Part shown: positions 18,653-28,172 of the stretch, piece after piece | Position numbering within the stretch: position 1 is the first letter of the stretch | Layout of the letters: the number at the start of each line of letters is the position of its first letter | Source: Planococcus circulans | Lineage (GTDB): Bacteria > Bacillota > Bacilli > Bacillales_A > Planococcaceae | DNA: 64,000 bases | Assembly (NCBI RefSeq): GCF_020023385.1 | Contig: NZ_JAIQCL010000001.1 | Span: forward strand, 496,001 to 560,000 | Direction of reading: 5' to 3' | Translations under genes and position numbers: made by a program | The notes under the pieces: generated by a model | The model's database searches: none | Told to the model about the DNA's origin: nothing | Seen by the model: the letters and a program-made list of their open reading frames with translations, nothing else

Positions 18653-19615
18653 TTATTTAATCCGGATACGAGGATCAACTAAACTTAAGATGATATCGGA
18701 TAATAATGCTCCGATGATTGCTGCTAAGCCGAATAACAGGACGAGCGCCGTCATGACGCTGTAATCACGCAGACTGATGGAAGAAAGGAACAATTCACCC
18801 ATTCCTGGATAGCCAAAAATATTTTCAATGAAAATAGTTCCGCCAATCAATCCTGTTATTTCATAGCCGAAGAACGCTGCAATCGGAAGCAGGGAATTCC
18901 GCAAGACGTGGCGATTGTAGACACGCGATTCAGAAGAACCTTTAGCGCGGGCAGTTACGATAAAATCCTTTTGTTTTGTATCAATGATCTCACTTCTCAA
19001 ATATTGGACTGTAGAAACGGTCGTGATCAATGCCATGGAAAGTGCCGGCAATAATAAATGATTCAGCTTGCTTATGAAATAGGCGAAAGTTCCAGGTTCG
19101 GTACCTGGAGCTACACTTCCGCTTGTCGGGAACCAGCCCAGCTGGAATCCGAAAATGAACAGCATAACCAAAGCGAAAATGAATAATGGAGCTGCAAATC
19201 CGATATACGTATATCCTGTGATCATACGATCCAACCACGTATCGTTGAAGCGGCCGCTGATGATGCCCAGTGGAATCGCGATCAAGTATGTCAAAATCAA
19301 TGTTGCTAATGATAACCACAAAGTATTGATCATACGGTCTCCTATCAACTCGGAAACCGGCATCTTGAAGCGGAATGACTGTCCGAAATCACCTTGAATC
19401 ACTCCTTTGATCCAATCGAAATACTGTACATACCATGGGTTGTTCAACCCAAGGCGTTCGCGCATCGCTTCGATCGTCGCCGGGTCGATATTCGGGTCGA
19501 TCAAACCAGTCAAGGCATCTCCAGGCATTGCCTGGGCTAATATGAATACCAAAATACTCAAAATAATAATTTGCGGAATCGTTATAAGTGTTCTGCGTAC
19601 AATTAATTTCCACAT
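18653..19615 (-). CDS. appB: Peptide ABC transporter permease AppB
   Basis: DppB/OppB-type permease. Starts MWKLIVRRTLITIPQIIILS, contains AQAMPGDALTGLIDPN, the EAA loop VTARAKGSSESRVYNRHVLRN and the C-terminal DPRIRIK. Six spans. I chose ATG 19615, which has AGAGAGG at 9 bp; a TTG at 19624 is the alternative. It follows appF by 5 bp. Confidence 0.93.
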   Translation of the reverse strand: MWKLIVRRTLITIPQIIILSILVFILAQAMPGDALTGLIDPNIDPATIEAMRERLGLNNPWYVQYFDWIKGVIQGDFGQSFRFKMPVSELIGDRMINTLWLSLATLILTYLIAIPLGIISGRFNDTWLDRMITGYTYIGFAAPLFIFALVMLFIFGFQLGWFPTSGSVAPGTEPGTFAYFISKLNHLLLPALSMALITTVSTVQYLRSEIIDTKQKDFIVTARAKGSSESRVYNRHVLRNSLLPIAAFFGYEITGLIGGTIFIENIFGYPGMGELFLSSISLRDYSVMTALVLLFGLAAIIGALLSDIILSLVDPRIRIK

Positions 19616-19620
19616 ACCAT

Positions 19621-20556
19621 TCAACCTCTCTCAGGCAACGCTACTTGATGGGTAGCTGAAATTGATTTTAACGAGAAAGGCAAACCTTCTTCATCAAAAA
19701 AGTCTTTTTCCAGCTTGTCATATTCGGCTTTCACTAACTTACGGTTTTCGTAATGCATCTCCCGATTGCGTGGATTGCTGTCCGGAATTGCCGCAATCAG
19801 CCGTTTCGTGTAAATATGCTGTGGATTCGTGAAAATTTCTTCGGATGTACCATGTTCAACATAACGGCCTTTATACATAATGCCGATATGATCGCACATG
19901 TGACGGATGATGCCCAAATCATGGCTGATGAATAAATACGTTAAGTTCAATTCTTTTTGAATTTCACGCATGAAATTCAAAACTTGAGCCTGCACGGAAA
20001 CATCCAGTGCAGAAACAGGCTCATCCGCGATAATCAATTTCGGGTTCAGCGCAATTGCCCGGGCAATCCCGATGCGCTGACGCTGGCCTCCGGAAAATTC
20101 GTGTGGATATTTATAAATGGCTTCAGGGCTCAGCCCGACCAATTCCATTAGCTCCTGAACACGGATCCGCTCTTCTTTAGCAGACAGATTTTCGTAATTG
20201 CGAAGCGGTTCTGCCACAATGTCCGCTACTCGCTTTTTCGGGTTCAGTGAGGAAAATGGATCCTGGAAGATCATCTGTATATCTTTTCGGACATCTATAT
20301 ATTCTTTTTTGTTTATGGTCGACAAATCCTTGCCTTCAAACAGTACTTTTCCTGAAGTTATATCATTTAATCCAATAATCGCACGGCCTGTCGTCGTTTT
20401 CCCTGACCCTGATTCTCCTACAAGTCCATAAGTCTGGCCCTGTTCAATCGAAAACGAGACGCCATCTACTGCACGAACATGGTCTTTGACTGTCTGGAAG
20501 ATACCTCCACGAACGGGAAAGTGGACTTTCAGGTTTTCAACTTCAATTAGCGACAT
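19621..20556 (-). CDS. appF: Peptide ABC transporter ATPase AppF
   Basis: Dipeptide/oligopeptide ATPase of 311 residues. Walker A GESGSGKTTTGRAI is near residue 45, signature [16 protein letters not shown], Walker B LIIADEPVSALD, then the NPQHIYTKRLIAAIP extension. The ATG at 20556 follows GAGGAGG by 9 bp; the frame extends 35 codons further upstream inside appD but without a better site. It overlaps the end of appD by 14 bp. Confidence 0.94.
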   Translation of the reverse strand: MSLIEVENLKVHFPVRGGIFQTVKDHVRAVDGVSFSIEQGQTYGLVGESGSGKTTTGRAIIGLNDITSGKVLFEGKDLSTINKKEYIDVRKDIQMIFQDPFSSLNPKKRVADIVAEPLRNYENLSAKEERIRVQELMELVGLSPEAIYKYPHEFSGGQRQRIGIARAIALNPKLIIADEPVSALDVSVQAQVLNFMREIQKELNLTYLFISHDLGIIRHMCDHIGIMYKGRYVEHGTSEEIFTNPQHIYTKRLIAAIPDSNPRNREMHYENRKLVKAEYDKLEKDFFDEEGLPFSLKSISATHQVALPERG

Positions 20557-21559
20557 AATTGCGCTCCTCCTCGGCTTGTTCTGGGAAGTAAAAGTCCTTA
20601 TAGCATGTGCACCGCACATAATGCCCTGGACTGATTTCATGGAGTTCCGGTGAAGCTTCATGCGCAGATTCTTCGATCCAAGGAATTCTTGCAGCGAACC
20701 GGCATCCGGTTCTCGGCAAGTTCTGAAGTGATGGCACTACCCCCTGTATAACGTGAAGCTCTTCTTTTACTTCATTTAATGTCGGGATGGAGTTCAGGAG
20801 GGAACGTGTATACGGATGCTGGGGATTTTCCATTAAGGTATAAACATCAGCGATTTCTACAATCTGCCCTGCATACATAACGGCCACTCTATCGGCCATT
20901 TCCGCCACTACCCCTAAATCATGGGTGATCAGGATGATGCCGGCATGAATGGTTTCTTTCAGTTCTTTGATCAAATCGAGAATCTGCGATTGGATGGTCA
21001 CATCCAGAGCCGTTGTCGGTTCGTCGGCAATCAGCAGCTCTGGCTGGTTTGAAATCGCCATGGCGATGACAATGCGCTGGCGCATTCCTCCCGATAGTTC
21101 ATGGGGATACTGGTCATACGTTTTCTCAGGACGTGGAATACCCACTTGGTTCAATAAATTGATAACTTGTTTTTTCCGCAGGCTCTTGGAGCTTTTAGGA
21201 TTGTGCAGTAAAATCGCTTCATCAATCTGTGCACCCACGACCATCAAAGGATTAAGCGCTGAAAGGGCATCCTGAAAAATCATCCCCATTTCATTGCCGC
21301 GCAATTTTTTCATTTGATTGGCATTTGCCTTTGCAAGGTTGATGCCTTTATAATCTATCTCTCCTTCAATTTTTGCTCTTGTATGAAGTCCCATAATCGA
21401 AAATGCAAATGCACTTTTTCCGGAACCTGATTCGCCTACAATTGCCAACACTTCATTTTTTCTAACTGTTAATGAAACATCGTCGACCGCAGCGTAATAA
21501 TCGTCCTTGATTCTAAAAGATGTTTTTAAATTTTTGATATTCAGCAAAACATCATTCAC
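20543..21559 (-). CDS. appD: Peptide ABC transporter ATPase AppD
   Basis: First gene of the app operon, ATPase of 338 residues. Walker A GESGSGKSAFAFSIM is near residue 42, signature LSGGMRQRIVIAMAIS, Walker B LLIADEPTTALD. The C-terminal cysteines (GCRFAARI and HYVRCTCYK) are typical of this family. GAGGAGG precedes the ATG. A predicted promoter lies 190 bp upstream. Confidence 0.94.
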   Translation of the reverse strand: MNDVLLNIKNLKTSFRIKDDYYAAVDDVSLTVRKNEVLAIVGESGSGKSAFAFSIMGLHTRAKIEGEIDYKGINLAKANANQMKKLRGNEMGMIFQDALSALNPLMVVGAQIDEAILLHNPKSSKSLRKKQVINLLNQVGIPRPEKTYDQYPHELSGGMRQRIVIAMAISNQPELLIADEPTTALDVTIQSQILDLIKELKETIHAGIILITHDLGVVAEMADRVAVMYAGQIVEIADVYTLMENPQHPYTRSLLNSIPTLNEVKEELHVIQGVVPSLQNLPRTGCRFAARIPWIEESAHEASPELHEISPGHYVRCTCYKDFYFPEQAEEERNYVAN

Positions 21560-21747
21560 ATTTATCCTCCTCTAAATGAAGCTGTTCTATCGTTACTTCT
21601 GGTTGCAGCTGATCTCTTCACTGGTAAAGTTTTCAACATTCAGATTTATTACACCAAAAAAAACATTGCAAAGATCGACGCTTGGTTCTTCCCCTAAAGA
21701 ATTGCTGGCAATCCGATAGGTTAATTGGACAGTAACTTCTAATATTA

Positions 21748-21776
21748 ATTTTATTACAATAAGATTACAAAGACAA
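21748..21776 (-). promoter_or_regulatory. app operon promoter
   Basis: Minus-strand TTGTCT (21776-21771), 17-bp spacer, TAAAAT (21753-21748): a good sigma-A match, about 190 bp before appD. Confidence 0.6.
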
Positions 21777-21786
21777 TATTATTTTT

Positions 21787-21801
21787 AATTTTGTGAATAA
21801 T
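21787..21801. promoter_or_regulatory. Possible CodY box upstream of the app promoter
   Basis: AATTTTGTGAATAAT matches the CodY consensus at 12 of 15 positions and lies 11 bp upstream of the app -35. Weaker than the oppA site. Confidence 0.35.
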
Positions 21802-22071
21802 CGTCTTATTTGAAATATTACTTGAGCTGGCCGGCTTCCCATTCTAACCTTAGCGCTTAGCACAACTAGCTGAACAATACTCCAGAAAAAAAGGTTTTCA
21901 TTGTGCAAAGGTAGTGCTTAGTGTTCACATAAATTGAATCTGCGCCCTAAATAGTTAAATATTATTACATCTGTCTTTTACAATACCATAATGTTTAAAG
22001 TAATCGGAAAATTTTTTCAATTTTTTTGAAGTAATGTGCTTATTTTCTGTATTTATATAGGCAGAGCATAA

Positions 22072-22111
22072 AAAAATGGCAATCCGCAGTAATCTGCGAA
22101 TTGCCATTTTT
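22072..22111. terminator. fabF terminator
   Basis: Strong hairpin AAAAATGGCAAT..CGCAG / CTGCG..ATTGCCATTTTT with a 4-base loop; T run on both strands. It ends the fabH-fabF transcript 12 bp after the fabF stop. Confidence 0.88.
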
Positions 22112-22123
22112 GTTCAGGCTAGT

Positions 22124-23359
22124 TTAAACTTTCTTGAATACGAGTGAAGCGTTATGTCCACCAAATCCCAGTGAATTGCTCATCGCAAAATTGAGATCTG
22201 CTTTACGCGCTTCGTTTGGAACATAATCCAAATCACATTCTTCATCAGGCGTTTCGTAATTAGTCGTTGGAGGCATAATTCCTTCCTGCAGCGCCAAAGC
22301 TGTGAAAATCGCTTCAACTCCGCCAGCAGCGCCAAGCAAATGGCCTGTCATGGATTTCGTCGAACTCATGCCTAATTTATAGGCATGTTCGCCGAATACC
22401 GTTTTAACAGCCATTGTTTCGTATAAATCATTATACGGTGTGCTTGTTCCATGGGCATTGATGTAACCAATTTCCGTCGTTTCAACACCTGCATCCGCCA
22501 GGGCTTGCGCCATTGCGCGAGCCGCGCCTTCCCCGCCTTCAGCAGGGGCTGTAATGTGATGGGCGTCGCCAGTAGAACCATAACCGACAACTTCCGCATA
22601 TATTTTAGCACCTCGTGCTTTTGCATGTTCATATTCTTCAAGGATGACGATTCCTGCTCCTTCACCGATGACGAAGCCATCACGGTTTTTATCGAACGGG
22701 CGGGACGCTGTAGCTGCATCCGGATTTGTCGTCAATGCTGTGTTCGCTGTAAATCCAGCCACGGACAATTGCGTGATCGGCGCTTCCGCTCCGCCAGAGA
22801 TCATAACATCTGCATCTCCGCGCTGAATAACTTTAAAAGCGTCACCAATCGAGTTTGTCCCTGAAGCACAGGCAGTTACCGAACAGGAGTTGATGGCTTT
22901 GGCGCCAAAGTAGATTGATACCTGGCCTGATGCCATGTCCGGAATAATCATCGGAATCAAGAATGGGCTGATGCGTCGGACACCTCTTGTATTCAGTACG
23001 TTCATCTGATTTTCAATGGTCTCCATGCCGCCGATACCTGATCCAATCCATACCCCTGTCCGCAAAGCCGTCTTATCGTCCAATTCAAGAGCCGCATCTT
23101 TCATTGCCATGATGGAAGCAGCCAACGCATAATGCGTGAAACGGTCCATTTTCCGGGCATCTTTCTTTTCAATATAATCTTCTATCGAAAAATCATTCAC
23201 TTCTGCTGCGATTTTCGCTGAATACAAATCTGCATCCAGCCTGGTTAAAGGACCAACACCGGACTTGCCGCTCTTTACAGCTTCCCATGTCGTTTCAATA
23301 TTATTTCCCAATGGCGTTACAGCACCCATTCCTGTAATAACTACACGGCGATTTTCCAT
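22124..23359 (-). CDS. fabF: 3-oxoacyl-ACP synthase II (FabF)
   Basis: Elongating condensing enzyme of type II fatty-acid synthesis in the cytoplasm. The catalytic Cys is in TACASGTNS near residue 163, the two histidines are in [10 protein letters not shown] and [12 protein letters not shown], and the C-terminus has [14 protein letters not shown]. The product has 411 residues from ATG 23359, which follows AAAGGAAGAAGAT; the frame extends 7 codons further up. It lies 27 bp downstream of fabH in a two-gene operon. Confidence 0.97.
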   Translation of the reverse strand: MENRRVVITGMGAVTPLGNNIETTWEAVKSGKSGVGPLTRLDADLYSAKIAAEVNDFSIEDYIEKKDARKMDRFTHYALAASIMAMKDAALELDDKTALRTGVWIGSGIGGMETIENQMNVLNTRGVRRISPFLIPMIIPDMASGQVSIYFGAKAINSCSVTACASGTNSIGDAFKVIQRGDADVMISGGAEAPITQLSVAGFTANTALTTNPDAATASRPFDKNRDGFVIGEGAGIVILEEYEHAKARGAKIYAEVVGYGSTGDAHHITAPAEGGEGAARAMAQALADAGVETTEIGYINAHGTSTPYNDLYETMAVKTVFGEHAYKLGMSSTKSMTGHLLGAAGGVEAIFTALALQEGIMPPTTNYETPDEECDLDYVPNEARKADLNFAMSNSLGFGGHNASLVFKKV

Positions 23360-23386
23360 TCTATCTTCTTCCTTTCGCATACCTGA

Positions 23387-24325
23387 TTATTTGCCCCACT
23401 TCATAGCAATTGCGCCCCAAGTCAAGCCACCTCCGAAACCGACCATGACGATGACATCATCATCTTTTACGCGGCCTTCTTCGATGTCTTCGACAAGAGA
23501 AATCGGAATTGTTGCTGCTGAAGTGTTGCCATATTTATGAATTGTTTTCGACATCTTTTCAAGCGGCAGACCCAGACGTTCCCTGGAAGCCTCCATAATG
23601 CGGATATTCGCTTGATGCGGAATCAGAAAATCGACATCTTCTTTTTGTAAGCCCGCTTTTTCGATTACGTTTATTGCTGATTCGCCCATTTGGCGTACAG
23701 CGAACTTGAACACTTCTCTGCCGTTCATCTGTAAATGGTCTTCTTCGTCCTGAAAAAGGTGTTTGCCTCCAGTACCATCGGCTCCGAGTTCAAAAGATAG
23801 AATCCCTCTGCCCTCTGAAACTTTTCCGATTACTGCAGCTCCTGCCCCATCTCCAAAAAGGACAGCTGTATTACGGTCTTCCCAGTTGGTGATCTTCGAC
23901 AATTTCTCAACGCCAACAACGAGCACATATTTATAAACATCGGAATCGATGAATTGTTTTGCGGTAATGACTCCATACATGAATCCTGCACATGCAGCTG
24001 ATATATCCATGGCGGCAGCATTGACAGCACCGATCTCCTGCTGAATCACACAAGCCATTGATGGGAAAGGCTGGTCCGGTGTCACAGTTGCCACTAAGAT
24101 CAAACCGATTTCAGCCGGATCAATACCAGCATCTTCAATCGCTTTTTGCGCAGCTTCGCGTGCCATGTCAGAAGTATCCTGATCGTCTTTTGCAATTCGG
24201 CGTTCTTCAATGCCCGTCATCGTACGAATCCATTCGTCACTTGTATCCATGCGCTGCTCTAATTGAAAGTTCGTCAATTTATCTTCAGGCAAACATCTGC
24301 CCATACCGATTATTCCAGCATTCAT
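23387..24325 (-). CDS. fabH: 3-oxoacyl-ACP synthase III (FabH)
   Basis: Initiates fatty-acid synthesis by condensing acyl-CoA with malonyl-ACP. Catalytic triad is visible: Cys in [11 protein letters not shown] (about residue 112), His in PHQANIRIM and Asn in [10 protein letters not shown]. The 312-residue length is normal. First gene of fabH-fabF, under a sigma-A promoter overlapped by a FapR operator. Confidence 0.97.
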   Translation of the reverse strand: MNAGIIGMGRCLPEDKLTNFQLEQRMDTSDEWIRTMTGIEERRIAKDDQDTSDMAREAAQKAIEDAGIDPAEIGLILVATVTPDQPFPSMACVIQQEIGAVNAAAMDISAACAGFMYGVITAKQFIDSDVYKYVLVVGVEKLSKITNWEDRNTAVLFGDGAGAAVIGKVSEGRGILSFELGADGTGGKHLFQDEEDHLQMNGREVFKFAVRQMGESAINVIEKAGLQKEDVDFLIPHQANIRIMEASRERLGLPLEKMSKTIHKYGNTSAATIPISLVEDIEEGRVKDDDVIVMVGFGGGLTWGAIAMKWGK

Positions 24326-24356
24326 TTATATCCCTCATTTCGATTATCATCATATA

Positions 24357-24373
24357 TTAGTACCTGGTGTTAA
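24357..24373. promoter_or_regulatory. FapR operator of fabH-fabF
   Basis: TTAGTACCTGGTGTTAA closely matches the FapR site TTAGTACCTRGTMTTAA. It starts at the -10 box edge, so FapR bound without malonyl-CoA would block initiation. Confidence 0.8.
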
Positions 24374-24401
24374 TAATACGTCATCTACACGCTTATTTCA
24401 A
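24373..24401 (-). promoter_or_regulatory. fabH promoter
   Basis: Minus-strand TTGAAA (24401-24396), 17-bp spacer, TATTAT (24378-24373), adjacent to the FapR site. Confidence 0.75.
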
Positions 24402-24511
24402 CTAACTGACATATTTCCGACAAAAAATATTCTTTCTCTGGAATCTTTCTTTCTGTCTGTTACGCCTTATGCTATGATTAATCTAGATATTCTATGTAGA
24501 GGTGAAACTAG

Positions 24512-24697
24512 ATGCAATATATTGGAACGTTCTTATGGTCATTCTTTTTGATTTCATTGGTCAACTATGTGGTAAGTGCAGTACAAAACGTGCCTTTCGA
24601 CTTCATGATCGGCGTTTACATTTCAGTCGGAGTTTCAATCCTGATTTTCGTTATGGCAGCAGTTATTCCTAACGAACCTGCTCCTGAAAAGCATTAA
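24512..24697 (+). CDS. Small membrane protein of the DUF2929/YjzD type
   Basis: A 61-residue protein with two membrane spans (about residues 4-24 and 32-52) and a short polar tail ending PNEPAPEKH. The aromatic start MQYIGTFLWSFFLISLVNYV and the ILIFVMAAVIPNEP end fit the DUF2929 (YjzD) family, whose function is unknown. GAGGTG precedes the ATG. A TATGAT -10 lies at 24473. In B. subtilis yjzD also lies close to fabH. The gene ends in a terminator shared with clpB. Confidence 0.75.
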   Translation: MQYIGTFLWSFFLISLVNYVVSAVQNVPFDFMIGVYISVGVSILIFVMAAVIPNEPAPEKH

Positions 24698-24744
24698 TAA
24701 AAAAAAGAAGCGTAAACCGGAACCTCGGTTTACGCTTCTTTTTT
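24698..24744. terminator. Bidirectional terminator shared with the clpB 3' end
   Basis: A perfect 17-bp stem (24703-24719 with 24726-24742) and 6-base loop, with A and T runs on both sides. Its right half encodes the last residues of ClpB. Confidence 0.88.
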
Positions 24745-26871
24745 GTTGATGATGATCTGCTTGTTGTCATCCATGGTCAGTTCCAGTTCCGTATTGGCGA
24801 CAATCCCACCTTTGATCAATTCACGGGCAATATTCGTTTCGATATTGCGCTGGATAAACCGTTTTAATGGACGGGCCCCGAACACTGGGTCGGTTCCTGC
24901 TTCTACAATATAGTTGATGACTGAATCATCTACAGTTAACTTGATTTGCTGCTGGCTGATGCGCGCCGCCAGTTCAGCTATCATTTTCTTGGCAATGCCG
25001 TAGAAATGTGTATTATTGAGCGCATGGAAAATGACGATATCATCGATGCGGTTCAACAGCTCAGGTTTGAAGTGTCTGCGCAATTCACTCATGACAATGT
25101 CTTCGATATCGTGTTCATTGCTGGTATCGCTGATATAGGCAGATCCAATATTTGACGTCATGATTACTACTGTATTCGAGAAGTTGACTAAGCGTCCCTG
25201 GCTGTCGGTAATTCGCCCATCATCCAGTATCTGCAGCAGGATATTGGCGACATCCGGATGCGCTTTTTCAATTTCATCAAGTAAGACAACCGAATACGGA
25301 TTGCGGCGCACCGCTTCTGTCAGCTGGCCGCCTTCTTCGTAGCCGATATATCCGGGAGGCGCACCAACCAAACGGGATACACTATGTTTTTCCATGTACT
25401 CAGACATGTCAATCCGGATGAAGTGGTCTTCCGAATCAAACAGGTTGGCTGCCAATGACTTGGCCAATTCTGTTTTACCGACGCCTGTCGGTCCGAGGAA
25501 AATGAATGAACCAATCGGCTTCCGCTCATCCTTGATGCCCGCACGTGCTCTCCACACCGCTTCAGTGACCAGTTCGACTGCTTGATCCTGGCCGATTACC
25601 CGCTCCTTCAAGGTTTCGCCTAAGCGCAATAGTTTCTCCCGCTCACCTTCCACCAGTTTCGTGACTGGAATACCGGTCCATCTCGCCACAATTCCAGCAA
25701 TTTCTTCTTCAGTTACTTCTTCACGCAACAAACGTTCTGTGCCGTCTTTTTCAAGATTAGCTTCGAGTGCCACTAATTCTTTTTCCAACTCAGGAATCTT
25801 GCCGTGCTGCAGGACAGCTGCGGCATTCAGATCATAGCGGTTTTCCGCATCTTCCAACTGGCGGCGGTATTGATCCAGTTGTTCGCGCTTTTCCTGAATT
25901 TTTTTCAAGGATTCTTTTTCTTCCGTCCATTGCTTCTTCATGTCAGCGGAAGAATCCCTCAGCTCTTTGATTTCTTCGCGTAAAGTTTCCAGCCGTGTTT
26001 TGCTTGCAGCATCTTTTTCTTTCATCAAAGCCTGTTCTTCGATTTCTAGCTGCATGAGACGTCGTGTCACTTCATCGAGCTCCTGTGGCATCGAATCGAT
26101 TTCCGTACGGATCATCGCGCAAGCCTCATCAATCAAATCGATGGCTTTATCCGGCAAAAAGCGCTCAGTTATATAGCGGTCCGACATGGCAGCAGCAGCT
26201 ACAATCGCCCGGTCATGGATACGGACAGCATGGTGCAATTCAAAGCGTTCCTTCAAACCGCGTAAAATGGACACCGTATCTTCTACTGAAGGCTCCCGGA
26301 CCATCACCTGTTGGAAGCGGCGCTCCAAGGCAGGGTCTTTTTCGATATGCATGCGGTACTCGTCCAATGTGGTCGCTCCGATACAGTACAATTCCCCCCG
26401 TGCGAGCATCGGCTTCAGCATATTTCCCGCGTCCATCGCGCCTTCAGTTTTACCTGCTCCAACGATGGTATGGATTTCATCAATGAACAGGATGATCTGG
26501 CCTTCACTGTCTTTAACTTGCTTTAAAACGCCTTTCAAGCGTTCTTCAAATTCTCCTCGGTACTTGGCCCCTGCAATCAACGCACTCATATCGAGTTCGT
26601 AAATGGTCCTGTTCTTCAACCCTTCCGGCACGTCGTTGCGGACGATGCGCTGCGCCAATCCTTCGACAATCGCCGTTTTTCCGACGCCCGGCTCCCCGAT
26701 CAATACCGGGTTGTTTTTCGTTTTCCGTGATAGGATCCGGATAACATTCCGAATTTCCTGGTCCCGGCCGATGACCGGATCCATCTTCCCTGATTGTGCT
26801 TGTTCCACCATATTGCGGCCAAACTGTTCCAACGGGGATTTTTGCTCTGTGCTATTTGGGAATTGAACCAT
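24730..26871 (-). CDS. clpB: ClpB-type disaggregase lacking the N-terminal domain
   Basis: Hexameric AAA+ chaperone that, with DnaK, extracts proteins from aggregates. The 713-residue product has NBD1 (Walker [11 protein letters not shown] near residue 68), the ClpB middle-domain coiled coil (about residues 270-400, rich in EL..LR..I heptads), and NBD2 (Walker [11 protein letters not shown]). The ClpB sensor and C-terminal segments ([10 protein letters not shown]) are also present. Full-length ClpB has about 860 residues; the Clp_N repeats are missing. The start is firm, because GGAAGGTG, a CtsR box and a promoter lie directly upstream and leave no room for the domain. No ClpP-binding loop was recognised. 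Confidence 0.93.
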   Translation of the reverse strand: MVQFPNSTEQKSPLEQFGRNMVEQAQSGKMDPVIGRDQEIRNVIRILSRKTKNNPVLIGEPGVGKTAIVEGLAQRIVRNDVPEGLKNRTIYELDMSALIAGAKYRGEFEERLKGVLKQVKDSEGQIILFIDEIHTIVGAGKTEGAMDAGNMLKPMLARGELYCIGATTLDEYRMHIEKDPALERRFQQVMVREPSVEDTVSILRGLKERFELHHAVRIHDRAIVAAAAMSDRYITERFLPDKAIDLIDEACAMIRTEIDSMPQELDEVTRRLMQLEIEEQALMKEKDAASKTRLETLREEIKELRDSSADMKKQWTEEKESLKKIQEKREQLDQYRRQLEDAENRYDLNAAAVLQHGKIPELEKELVALEANLEKDGTERLLREEVTEEEIAGIVARWTGIPVTKLVEGEREKLLRLGETLKERVIGQDQAVELVTEAVWRARAGIKDERKPIGSFIFLGPTGVGKTELAKSLAANLFDSEDHFIRIDMSEYMEKHSVSRLVGAPPGYIGYEEGGQLTEAVRRNPYSVVLLDEIEKAHPDVANILLQILDDGRITDSQGRLVNFSNTVVIMTSNIGSAYISDTSNEHDIEDIVMSELRRHFKPELLNRIDDIVIFHALNNTHFYGIAKKMIAELAARISQQQIKLTVDDSVINYIVEAGTDPVFGARPLKRFIQRNIETNIARELIKGGIVANTELELTMDDNKQIIINKKEA

Positions 26872-26893
26872 AAAAACCACACCTTCCAATTAG

Positions 26894-26910
26894 TTTGACT
26901 ATCTTTGACT
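26894..26910 (-). promoter_or_regulatory. CtsR operator upstream of clpB
   Basis: Minus-strand AGTCAAAGATAGTCAAA is an exact fit to the CtsR heptad repeat RGTCAAANANRGTCAAA. It lies between the -10 box and the clpB ribosome site, giving class III heat-shock control. Confidence 0.9.
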
Positions 26911-26916
26911 AATTAA

Positions 26917-26945
26917 ATTATAATCATTTTTTCTGGAATTAGCAA
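26917..26945 (-). promoter_or_regulatory. clpB promoter
   Basis: TTGCTA (26945-26940), 17-bp spacer, TATAAT (26922-26917) on the minus strand, 7 bp upstream of the CtsR box. Confidence 0.75.
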
Positions 26946-26980
26946 TTATTATAGACCTGATTTTACTGCTTTTATTAAAA

Positions 26981-27015
26981 GAAAAAAGCCTTCCCAGAAA
27001 TATCCTGGAAAGGCT
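26981..27015 (-). terminator. Terminator of the MIP18-family gene
   Basis: Stem AGCCTT-C-CCAG with CTGG-A-AAGGCT around an 8-base loop, followed by T residues on the minus strand. Confidence 0.8.
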
Positions 27016-27028
27016 CTTGCTGATTCGA

Positions 27029-27337
27029 TTATCTGACGCCAAGCGCCATTTTTGCGTAACGAGACATATGATCTTTGCCCCACACTGGTGTCCAGACGAT
27101 TTTAACATCGACTTCTTCCACTTCAGGCAATTCATACAAAGCATTTTTGACCATTTCCACAATTTGAGGTCCCATTGGACATCCCATTGATGTTAAAGTC
27201 ATTGTCACAACTGCAAATCCGTCTTCTGTCACCATTACATCGTATACAAGGCCCAGATTGACAATATCAACGCCCAATTCAGGGTCGATAACTGTTTCTA
27301 AGGCACCCATCATGCTGTCTTTCATATCTTGATCCAT
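27029..27337 (-). CDS. MIP18/PaaD-family Fe-S assembly factor (YitW-like)
   Basis: A 102-residue single-domain DUF59 protein. It has the family motif VIDPELGVDIVNLGLVYDV (residues 16-34) and the conserved cysteine in LTSMGCPMG (about residue 53). Such proteins (SufT, PaaD, YitW) take part in maturation of Fe-S proteins in the cytoplasm. The conserved VWTPVWGKDHMS end is typical of the YitW group. It lies 67 bp downstream of the hydrolase gene, as yitW follows yitV in B. subtilis. GGGAGGG precedes the ATG. Confidence 0.88.
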   Translation of the reverse strand: MDQDMKDSMMGALETVIDPELGVDIVNLGLVYDVMVTEDGFAVVTMTLTSMGCPMGPQIVEMVKNALYELPEVEEVDVKIVWTPVWGKDHMSRYAKMALGVR

Positions 27338-27404
27338 TCAGAATCCCTCCCTTTACTATTAGTACCATCTTAACAAACTTTCTGCGAAAATGAAATCTAC
27401 ACGC

Positions 27405-28172
27405 TTATTGTACCAGATGGTGGGCAAGCCATTCTGTTGCTTCCAGCATGCCGTTGCGGCTCACGGCGTGGCCCGCTTCTCTCTCCCGTTTGAAGACGAT
27501 GTTCTCTGGCACAGCTTCATATTGTTTCTTCAACTCTTTAAAGAGCCGATGCGTCGGTTCAAACGGTACCGTGACATCCTGCTCGCCGTGCCAGAAATAA
27601 ATCGGGCGGCCATTGAAATTCTCCATGTGATGGCTGCTGTCAAAAACAGCTAATGTCGAAAGCATCTTTTCACGTTCTTCTGCGCTTATCGGCAATTGAA
27701 AGCCTCTCGATTCATATTGAGCCATCTGCGCTTGAGCCAGTTCCACATAATTTCCTGCCCCCATCATAATCGCAGCAGCTTTGATCCAAGGATAAACTGT
27801 CAACGCGCCCATGGTTGTGATGCCCCCCATAGACGTGCCGCCTACTCCCGGTTCTCCCACCGCCAGACCTTGCTTATGTATTTCTTTATGCAGAAAGGCC
27901 AATTCTTCAATTGAGGTCAGTACGATTTCCCAAAACCGCAAGCTGATTTGAACATCATCCAATCCCTCGCTTCGTTCCCCGTGGAGATGTGCATCCGGCA
28001 AAATCACCCGAAGCCCTTTTTCAGCCAATTGGTACGCATAATGCAAATTATGCTCTTTGGCACTCATGTGGCCATGAAAAAAAACAACCGTCGGCAGCGC
28101 CGTCTCCACTTCCTGCTCCGGAGTTATATGAAGCAACGGGATATGCCCCCATACTTGCCTTTTGACTTTCAT
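27405..28172 (-). CDS. Alpha/beta hydrolase, YitV-like esterase
   Basis: A 255-residue alpha/beta-hydrolase. The oxyanion segment FFHGHMSAKEHN is at about residues 32-43. The nucleophile elbow is GVGGTSMGGITTMG, giving Ser in GTSMGG near residue 115. The acid and base candidates are in YFWHGEQDVTVPF and in GHAVSRNG. No signal peptide is seen, so it is cytoplasmic. The substrate is not evident; homologues are annotated as esterases. Transcribed with the MIP18-family gene below. Confidence 0.85.
   Translation of the reverse strand: MKVKRQVWGHIPLLHITPEQEVETALPTVVFFHGHMSAKEHNLHYAYQLAEKGLRVILPDAHLHGERSEGLDDVQISLRFWEIVLTSIEELAFLHKEIHKQGLAVGEPGVGGTSMGGITTMGALTVYPWIKAAAIMMGAGNYVELAQAQMAQYESRGFQLPISAEEREKMLSTLAVFDSSHHMENFNGRPIYFWHGEQDVTVPFEPTHRLFKELKKQYEAVPENIVFKREREAGHAVSRNGMLEATEWLAHHLVQ

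Larger units (their letters stand above)
21560..22071. other. app leader and upstream A+T-rich region
   Basis: No gene is seen. The part nearest appD is a 190-base untranslated leader without an obvious riboswitch. Beyond the promoter (21748-21776) about 270 bp up to the fabF terminator hold only A+T-rich sequence with no open frame of note. Confidence 0.55.

Noticed and set aside
27358-27374. FapR-like sequence upstream of the MIP18-family gene
   Set aside because: It resembles the left half of a FapR site (TTAGTACC) but the second half is one base short and not symmetric, and the gene has no link to lipid synthesis.
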